A DNA stretch of 64,000 nt, from contig NC_079230.1 in assembly GCF_029633865.1 (NCBI RefSeq), positions 33,018,650 to 33,082,649 on the forward strand, read 5' to 3'. Below, piece by piece: positions 55,844 through 64,000 of the stretch. The stretch's first letter is position 1. Each line of letters starts with the position of its first letter. The notes under the pieces are model-generated. The model did no database searches, was not told the DNA's origin, and worked only from the letters and a program-made list of their open reading frames with translations. The translations under genes and the position numbers were made by a program. Source of the stretch: Lampris incognitus (lineage: Eukaryota > Chordata > Actinopteri > Lampriformes > Lampridae).

Positions 55844-58800
55844 TTGAATCAGTTCATCTGACAGACACGTCACATCATCATCATGTAAGTACCTCCGCAG
55901 TACCCCCACCTTATAAACAATACAGCGGTATGACGTGGTGGAGAGGCTCAGGGTACCACTGATCCAAAGAGCTACACCGTCCAGAGCTCTTCCAGGATGA
56001 GGAGGTGCACGTCCTTGACAGGGAGGAACACTGGTTTGAACGGGGAGTCAAAGAGGCCACCTACGTTAAGAGGGAACGACCATCCCTGAACAGGGGGGGG
56101 GGGTACAGAGTACATCTGTCCCCATCTTACAACGCTGTGATGGCAACTATTCCCCAGTCCTCTGTGAACAGTACACATGACCACTGTATTGTTTATAAGG
56201 GTGGGGACACCTGCAGTCACTGTATTGTCTATGAGGGTGGGGACACCTGCAGTCACTGTATTGTTTATAAGGGTGGGGACACCTGGAGTCAGTGTATTGT
56301 TTATAAGGGTGGGGACACCTGCAGTCACTGTATTGTTTATAAGGGTGGGGACACCTGCAGTCACTGTATTGTTTATAAGGGTGGGGGTACCTGCAGTCAC
56401 TGTATTGTTTATAAGGGTGGGGACACCTGCAGTCACTGTATTGTTTATAAGGGTGGGGACACCTGCAGTCACTGTATTGTTTATAAGGGTGGGGACACCT
56501 GCAGTCACTGTATTGTTTATAAGGGTGGGGACGCCTGCAGACACTGTATTGTTTATAAGGGTGGGGACACCTGCAGTCACTGTATTGTCTATGAGGGTGG
56601 GGATACCTGCAGTCACTGTATTGTTTATAAGGGTGGGGACACCTGCAGTCACTGTCTTGTCTATAAGGGTGGGGACACCTGCAGTCACTGTATTGTTTAT
56701 AAGGGTGGGGACACCTGCAGTCACTGTCTTGTTTATAAGGGTGGGGAAACCTGCAGTCACTGTATTGTTTATAAGGGTGGGGATACCTGCAGTCACTGTC
56801 TTGTCTATAAGGGTGGGGACACCTGCAGTCACTGTATTGTCTATGAGGGTGGGGACACCTGCAGTCACTGTATTGTTTATAAGGGTGGGGACACCTGCAG
56901 TCACTGTATTGTCTATAAGGGTGGGGACACCTGCAGTCGCTGTATTGTCTATAAGGGTGGGGACACCTGCAGTCACTGTCTTGTTTATAAGGGTGGGGAA
57001 ACCTGCAGTCACTGTATTGTTTATAAGGGTGGGGACACCTGCAGTCACTGTATTGTTTATAAGGGTGGGGACACCTGCAGACACTGTATTGTTTATAAGG
57101 GTGGGGACACCTGCAGTCACTGTATTGTTTATAAGGGTGGGGACACCTGCAGACACTGTATTGTTTATAAGGGTGGGGACACCTGCAGACACTGTATTGT
57201 TTATAAGGGTGGGGTACCTGCAGTCACTGTGTTGTTTATAAGGGTGGGGACACCTGCAGACACTGTATTGTTTATAAGGGTGGGGGTACATGCAGTCACT
57301 GTATTGTTTATAAGGGTGGGGACACCTGCAGTCACTGTATTGTCTATGAGGGTGGGGACACCTGCAGTCACTGTATTGTCTATAAGGGTGGGGACACCTG
57401 CAGTCACTGTATTGTTTATAAGGGTGGGGACACCTGCAGTCACTGTATTGTTTATAAGGGTGGGGACACCTGCAGTCACTGTATTGTTTATAAGGGTGGT
57501 GACACCTGCAGTCACTGTATTGTCTATGAGGGTGGGGACACCTGCAGTCACTGTATTGTCTATAAGGGTGGGGACACCTGCAGTCACTGTATTGTTTATA
57601 AGGGTGGGGATACCTGCAGTCACTGTATTGTCTATAAGGGTGGGGACACCTGCAGTCACTGTATTGTCTATAAGGGTGGGGATACCTGCAGTCACTGTAT
57701 TGTCTATAAGGGTGGGGACACCTGCAGTCACTGTCTTGTTTATAAGGGTGGGGACACCTGCAGACACTGTATTGTTTATAAGGGTGGGGAAACCTGCAGT
57801 CACTGTATTGTCTATAAGGGTGGGGACACCTGCAGCCACTGTATTGTCTATAAGGGTGGGGACACCTGCAGACACTGTATTGTTTATAAGGGTGGGGACA
57901 CCTGCAGCCACTGTATTGTTTATAAGGGTGGGGACACCTGCAGCCACTGTATTGTTTATAAGGGTGGGGTACCTGCAGTCACTGTATTGTTTATAAGGGT
58001 GGGGTACCTGCAGTCACTGTGTTGTTTATAAGGGTGGGGACACCTGCAGACACTGTATTGTTTATAAGGGTGGGGACACCTGCAGCCACTGTATTGTCTA
58101 TAAGGGTGGGGACACCTGCAGCCACTGTCTTGTTTATAAGGGTGGGGTACCTGCAGTCACTGTATTGTTTATAAGGGTGGGGTACCTGCAGTCACTGTGT
58201 TGTTTATAAGGGTGGGGACACCTGCAGCCACTGTATTGTTTATAAGGGTGGGGACACCTGCAGTCACTGTATTGTTTATAAGGGTGGGGACACCTGCAGT
58301 CACTGTATTGTTTATAAGGGTGGGGACACCTGCAGCCACTGTATTGTTTATAAGGGTGGGGACACCTGCAGCCACTGTATTGTCTATAAGGGTGGGGACA
58401 CCTGCAGCCACTGTATTGTCTATAAGGGTGGGGACACCTGCAGTCACTGTATTGTTTATAAGGGTGGGGACACCTGCAGTCACTGTATTGTCTATAAGGG
58501 TGGGGACACCTGCAGTCACTGTATTGTCTATAAGAGTGGGGAAACCTGCAGACACTGTCTTGTTTATAAGGGTGGGGACACCTGCAGACACTGTCTTGTT
58601 TATAAGGGTGGGGACACCTGCAGACACTGTATTGTTTATAAGGGTGGGGACACCTGCAGCCACTGTATTGTTTATAAGGGTGGGGACACCTGCAGCCACT
58701 GTATTGTTTATAAGGGTGGGGTACCTGCAGTCACTGTATTGTTTATAAGGGTGGGGTACCTGCAGTCACTGTGTTGTTTATAAGGGTGGGGACACCTGCA

Positions 58801-61800
58801 GACACTGTATTGTTTATAAGGGTGGGGACACCTGCAGCCACTGTATTGTCTATAAGGGTGGGGACACCTGCAGCCACTGTATTGTTTATAAGGGTGGGGA
58901 CACCTGCAGCCACTGTCTTGTTTATAAGGGTGGGGTACCTGCAGTCACTGTATTGTTTATAAGGGTGGGGTACCTGCAGTCACTGTGTTGTTTATAAGGG
59001 TGGGGACACCTGCAGTCACTGTATTGTTTATAAGGGTGGGGACACCTGCAGTCACTGTATTGTTTATAAGGGTGGGGACACCTGCAGTCACTGTATTGTC
59101 TATGAGGGTGGGGACACCTGCAGTCACTGTATTGTCTATAAGGGTGGGGACACCTGCAGTCACTGTCTTGTTTATAAGGGTGGGGACACCTGCAGTCACT
59201 GTATTGTCTATACCGGTGGGGACACCTGCAGTCACTGTATTGTTTATAAGGGTGGGGACACCTGCAGTCACTGTATTGTTTATAAGGGTGGGGGCACCTG
59301 CAGTCACTGTATTGTTTATAAGGGTGGGGGCACCTGCAGTCACTGTATTGTCTATACGGGTGGGGACACCTGCAGCCACTGTATTGTCTATGAGGGTGGG
59401 GACACCTGCAGTCACTGTATTGTCTATAAGGGTGGGGACACCTGCAGTCACTGTCTTGTTTATAAGGGTGGGGACACCTGCAGTCACTGTATTGTCTATA
59501 AGGGTGGGGACACCTGCAGACACTGTCTTGTTTATAAGGGTGGGGACACCTGCAGACACTGTATTGTTTATAAGGGTGGGGACACCTGCAGCCAATGTAT
59601 TGTTTATAAGGGTGGGGACACCTGCAGCCACTGTATTGTTTATAAGGGTGGGGTACCTGCAGTCACTGTATTGTTTATAAGGGTGGGGTACCTGCAGTCA
59701 CTGTGTTGTTTATAAGGGTGGGGACACCTGCAGACACTGTATTGTTTATAAGGGTGGGGACACCTGCAGTCACTGTATTGTTTATAAGGGTGGGACACCT
59801 GCAGCCACTGTATTGTTTATAAGGGTGGGGACACCTGCAGTCACTGTATTGTTTATAAGGGTGGGGACACCTGCAGTCACTGTATTGTTTATAAGGGTGG
59901 GGACACCTGCAGCCACTGTATTGTTTATAAGGGTGGGGACACCTGCAGCCACTGTATTGTCTATAAGGGTGGGGACACCTGCAGCCACTGTATTGTCTAT
60001 AAGGGTGGGGACACCTGCAGTCACTGTATTGTTTATAAGGGTGGGGACACCTGCAGTCACTGTATTGTCTATAAGGGTGGGGACACCTGCAGTCACTGTC
60101 TTGTTTATAAGGGTGGGGATACCTGCAGTCACTGTATTGTTTATAAGGGTGGGGACACCTGCAGCCACTGTATTGTTTATGAGGGTGGGGACACCTGCAG
60201 CCACTGTATTGTCTATGAGGGTGGGGACACCTGCAGTCACTGTATTGTCTATGAGGGTGGGGACACCTGCAGTCACTGTATTGTCTATAAGGGTGGGGAC
60301 ACCTGCAGTCACTGTCTTGTTTATAAGGGTGGGGACACCTGCAGTCACTGTATTGTCTATACCGGTGGGGACACCTGCAGTCACTGTATTGTTTATAAGG
60401 GTGGGGACACCTGCAGTCACTGTATTGTTTATAAGGGTGGGGACACCTGCAGTCACTGTATTGTTTATAAGGGTGGGGACACCTGCAGTCACTGTATTGT
60501 TTATAAGGGTGGGGGCACCTGCAGTCACTGTATTGTTTATAAGGGTGGGGGCACCTGCAGTCACTGTATTGTCTATACGGGTGGGGACACCTGCAGCCAC
60601 TGTATTGTCTATGAGGGTGGGGACACCTGCAGTCACTGTATTGTCTATAAGGGTGGGGACACCTGCAGTCACTGTCTTGTTTATAAGGGTGGGGACACCT
60701 GCAGTCACTGTATTGTCTATAAGGGTGGGGACACCTGCAGTCACTGTATTGTCTATAAGGGTGGGGACACCTGCAGTCACTGTGTTGTTTATAAGGGTGG
60801 GGACACCTGCAGTCACTGTATTGTCTATAAGGGTGGGGGTACATGCAGTCACTGTATTGTTTATAAGGGTGGGGACACCTGCAGTCACTGTATTGTTTAT
60901 AAGGGTGGGGACACCTGCAGCCACTGTATTGTTTATAAGGGTGGGGATACCTGCAGTCACTGTATTGTTTATAAGGGTGGGGACACCTGCAGCCACTGTA
61001 TTGTTTATAAGGGTGGGGACACCTGCAGCCACTGTATTGTTTATAAGGGTGGGGACACCTGCAGCCACTGTATTGTCTATAAGGGTGGGGACACCTGCAG
61101 CCACTGTATTGTCTATAAGGGTGGGGACACCTGCAGTCACTGTATTGTTTATAAGGGTGGGGACACCTGCAGTCACTGTATTGTCTATAAGGGTGGGGAC
61201 ACCTGCAGTCACTGTCTTGTTTATAAGGGTGGGGATACCTGCAGTCACTGTATGGTTTATAAGGGTGGGGACACCTGCAGCCACTGTATTGTTTATGAGG
61301 GTGGGGACACCTGCAGCCACTGTATTGTCTATGAGGGTGGGGACACCTGCAGCCACTGTATTGTCTATAAGGGTGGGGACACCTGCAGTCACTGTCTTGT
61401 TTATAAGGGTGGGGACACCTGCAGTCACTGTATTGTCTATACCGGTGGGGACACCTGCAGTCACTGTATTGTTTATAAGGGTGGGGACACCTGCAGTCAC
61501 TGTATTGTTTATAAGGGTGGGGGCACCTGCAGTCACTGTATTGTTTATAAGGGTGGGGGCACCTGCAGTCACTGTATTGTCTATACGGGTGGGGACACCT
61601 GCAGCCACTGTATTGTCTATGAGGGTGGGGACACCTGCAGTCACTGTATTGTCTATAAGGGTGGGGACACCTGCAGTCACTGTATTGTCTATAAGGGTGG
61701 GGACACCTGCAGTCACTGTCTTGTTTATAAGGGTGGGGACACCTGCAGTCACTGTATTGTCTATAAGGGTGGGGACACCTGCAGTCACTGTATTGTCTAT

Positions 61801-62633
61801 AAGGGTGGGGACACCTGCAGTCACTGTGTTGTTTATAAGGGTGGGGACACCTGCAGTCACTGTATTGTCTATAAGGGTGGGGGTACATGCAGTCACTGTA
61901 TTGTTTATAAGGGTGGGGACACCTGCAGTCACTGTATTGTTTATAAGGGTGGGGACACCTGCAGCCACTGTATTGTTTATAAGGGTGGGGATACCTGCAG
62001 TCACTGTATTGTTTATAAGGGTGGGGACACCTGCAGTCACTGTATTGTTTATAAGGGTGGGACACCTGCAGCCACTGTATTGTTTATAAGGGTGGGGACA
62101 CCTGCAGGCACTGTATTGTTTATAAGGGTGGGGGCACCTGCAGTCACTGTATTGTTTATAAGGGTGGGGACACCTGCAGCCACTGTATTGTTTATAAGGG
62201 TGGGGTACCTGCAGCCACTGTATTGTTTATAAGGGTGGGGACACCTGCAGCCACTGTATTGTTTATAAGGGTGGGGATACCTGCAGTCACTGTATTGTTT
62301 ATAAGGGTGGGGACACCTGCAGTCACTGTATTGTTTATAAGGGTGGGACACCTGCAGCCACTGTATTGTTTATAAGGGTGGGGACACCTGCAGTCACTGT
62401 ATTGTTTATAAGGGTGGGGGCACCTGCAGTCACTGTATTGTTTATAAGGGTGGGGACACCTGCAGCCACTGTATTGTTTATAAGGGTGGGGACACCTGCA
62501 GCCACTGTATTGTTTATAAGGGTGGGGACACCTGCAGTCACTGTATTGTCTATAAGGGTGGGGACACCTGCAGTCACTGTCTTGTTTATAAGGGTGGGGA
62601 CACCTGCAGTCAGGTGACATTGAAGAGGTCTCT
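55844..62633 (+). mobile_element. Penelope-like element remnant, copy 2, with expanded 3' part
   Basis: The left arm (GTTGAATCAGTTCATCTGAC at 55844, then CCCACCTTATAAACAATACA at 55907) is in inverted orientation to the 3' end, as in copy 1 at 24350. It is followed by the end of the GIY-YIG block: FQDEEVHVLDREEHWFERGV, then YVKRERPSLNRGGG and [14 protein letters not shown]. The reverse transcriptase is absent. The region after the stop has become a 6.4-kb minisatellite; the original 3' end CAGTCAGGTGACATTGAAGA follows it and is cut off by a LINE tail at 62634. Confidence 0.6.
56183..62611. repeat. 36-bp minisatellite, about 179 units
   Basis: Tandem units of 36 bp (occasionally 35) built from ACTGTATTGTTTATAAGGGT and GGGGACACCTGCAGTC. 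Each has a PstI site. Variants include GTCTATGAGG, CTTGTTTATA, GGGGGCACC, CTATACCGG and the 35-bp GGGGTACC. Blocks of variants recur in order: CTATACCGG at about 59209, 60358 and 61438, the last two exactly 1080 bp (30 units) apart. The length keeps several frames open, giving false 'proteins' of up to about 800 residues. Confidence 0.97.
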
Positions 62634-62830
62634 TAGAATCAGAATCAGAGACATTTTGTCATTTCATTTCATTTCATTTCATGCACTTGCACACATGACA
62701 TGAAAGGACACACCGTTTCCCCCATCCCACAGCAGTGCAACACAAAGACAAAAACTACCAGAACTACAAGAACACACATATCCAAACAAACATATATCTA
62801 AAGTCTAAACAGAAAAATCACTGTCCAGGA
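62634..62830 (-). mobile_element. LINE 3' tail fragment
   Basis: AGAATCAGAATCAGAG then a TCATT run and CCCCATCCCACAGCAGTGCA resemble the 3' ends of 5'-truncated fish LINEs such as that at 54055. It truncates the right end of the Penelope-like element. Confidence 0.5.
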
Positions 62831-62932
62831 GAAGGAACGCCAGCCAGGATGACTGTTGGAACTGCCGGTCTGCATGGGCTAGCGGTTAGCTTAGCCTGCC
62901 CCGCTTCCGCGTCCTGTCAGACCTCTTTTGTA

Positions 62933-64000
62933 ATTAGCAATGAGTGGAAATGTTGATAAGGATGTCATTAGTTAGTGATAAGTTGAAATGTTGATAATGA
63001 TGTCATTAGTTAGCAATGAGTGGACATTTTGATAATGATGTCATTGGTTAGTGATGACTTGAAATTTTGATAATGATGTCATTAATTAGTGATGAGTTGA
63101 AATATTGATAATGATGTCATTGGTTAGTGATAAGTTGAAATGTTGATAATGATGTCATTAATTATTGATGAGTTGAAATGTTGATATGATGTCATTGGTT
63201 AGTGATAAGTTGAAATTTTGATAATGATGTCATTAATTAGCGATGAGTTGAAATGTTGATAATGATGTCATTAGTTAGAGATAAGTTGAAATGTTGATAA
63301 TGATGTCATTAGTTAGCAATGAGTGGAAATTTTGATAATGATGTCATTAGTTAGTGATAAGTTGAAATGTGGATAATGATGTCATTAGGTAGTGATAAGT
63401 TGAAATGTTGATAATGATGTCATTAGTTAGAGATAAGTTGAAATGTTGATAATGATGTCATTAGTTAGCGATAAGTTCAAATTTTGATAATGATGTCATT
63501 AATTAGCGATGAGTTGAAATGTTGATAATGATGTCATTAGTTAGAGATAAGTTGAAATGTTGATAATGATGTCATTAGTTAGCAATGAGTGGAAATTTTG
63601 ATAATGATGTCATTAGTTAGTGATAAGTTGAAATGTGGATAATGATGTCATTAGGTAGTGATAAGTTGAAATGTTGATAATGATGTCATTAGTTAGAGAT
63701 AAGTTGAAATGTTGATAATGATGTCATTAGTTAACGATAAGTTGAAATGTTGATAATGATGTCATTAGTTAGCGATGAGTTCAAATTTTGATAATGATGT
63801 CATTAGTTAACGATAAGTTGAAATGTTGATAATGATGTCATTAGTTAGCGATGAGTTCAAATTTTGATAATGATGTCATTAGTTAGTGATAAGTTGAAAT
63901 GTTGATAATGATGTCATTAGTTAGAGATAAGTTGAAATGTTGATAATGATGTCATTAGTTAGAGATAAGTTGAAATGTTGATAATGATGTCATTAGTTAG
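62933..64000. repeat. 38-bp minisatellite with ATGATGTCAT, runs off window
   Basis: About 28 units of 38 bp: GTTGATAATGATGTCATTAG followed by TTAGAGATAAGTTGAAAT with variants (AGCAATGAG, GCGATAAG, ATTTTG). Ordered variant blocks recur about every 300 bp (63270-63480 and 63530-63700). The array continues beyond base 64000. Confidence 0.95.

Noticed and set aside
55504-55909. CPAV and CMSR repeat frames
   Set aside because: Product of a 12-bp tandem repeat.
56005-62232. Very long open frames (up to about 800 residues) on both strands with CIVYKGGDTCSH or [12 protein letters not shown] repeats
   Set aside because: The 36-bp unit is divisible by three and lacks stops in most frames, so all of these frames stay open at once. 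Composition, multi-frame openness and the single-copy ancestor in a retroelement 3' region argue against coding.

Overview
This is vertebrate nuclear DNA, almost certainly from a ray-finned (teleost) fish. It holds two intron-containing host genes with vertebrate orthologues, one tRNA gene, and a very dense load of fish-type transposable elements (RTE and L2 LINEs, tRNA-headed SINEs, Tc1/mariner, hAT, Penelope-like elements, a Gypsy remnant) and tandem repeats. No bacterial operon, CRISPR array or phage-like module was seen.

Host genes. (1) mpdu1, minus strand, seven coding exons between 10430 and 26214, reads as an intact 258-residue protein (mannose-P-dolichol utilization defect 1, ER membrane, PQ-loop family). 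(2) mblac1, plus strand, two coding exons (31638-32048 and 35532-35768), reads as an intact 215-residue metallo-beta-lactamase-fold protein. (3) A complete tRNA-Trp(CCA) gene lies on the minus strand at 55172-55243.

Layout. 1-10.4 kb: minisatellites, an L2 LINE inside a TIR-flanked DNA element, a 38-bp E-box minisatellite, SINEs and a palindromic MITE. 10.4-26.2 kb: mpdu1, with introns filled by two RTE LINEs, a hAT element, SINEs and a Penelope-like element (PLE). 26.2-31.6 kb: intergenic LINE and repeat debris. 31.6-36.2 kb: mblac1. 36.4-37.6 kb: a fold-back Tc1 element with 535-bp inverted arms. 39.3-45.5 kb: an antisense L2 interrupted by a 3.8-kb composite made of ITS2/28S rDNA, an almost intact RTE and an RTE-type tail. 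45.9-53.3 kb: hAT transposase fossils and a Gypsy pol remnant holding a hAT element that itself holds an almost intact Tc1. 55.8-62.6 kb: a second PLE copy whose 3' segment has expanded into about 179 units of a 36-bp minisatellite. 62.9-64 kb: another 38-bp minisatellite running off the window.

The strongest leads are the rDNA-headed insertion flanked by an 18-bp target-site duplication (41595-45455) and the giant minisatellite, whose single-copy ancestor can be read in the sister PLE at about 25.28 kb. The host genes look ordinary; what is unusual is how the mobile elements have been nested, chimerised and amplified. No new immune or biosynthetic system is visible.
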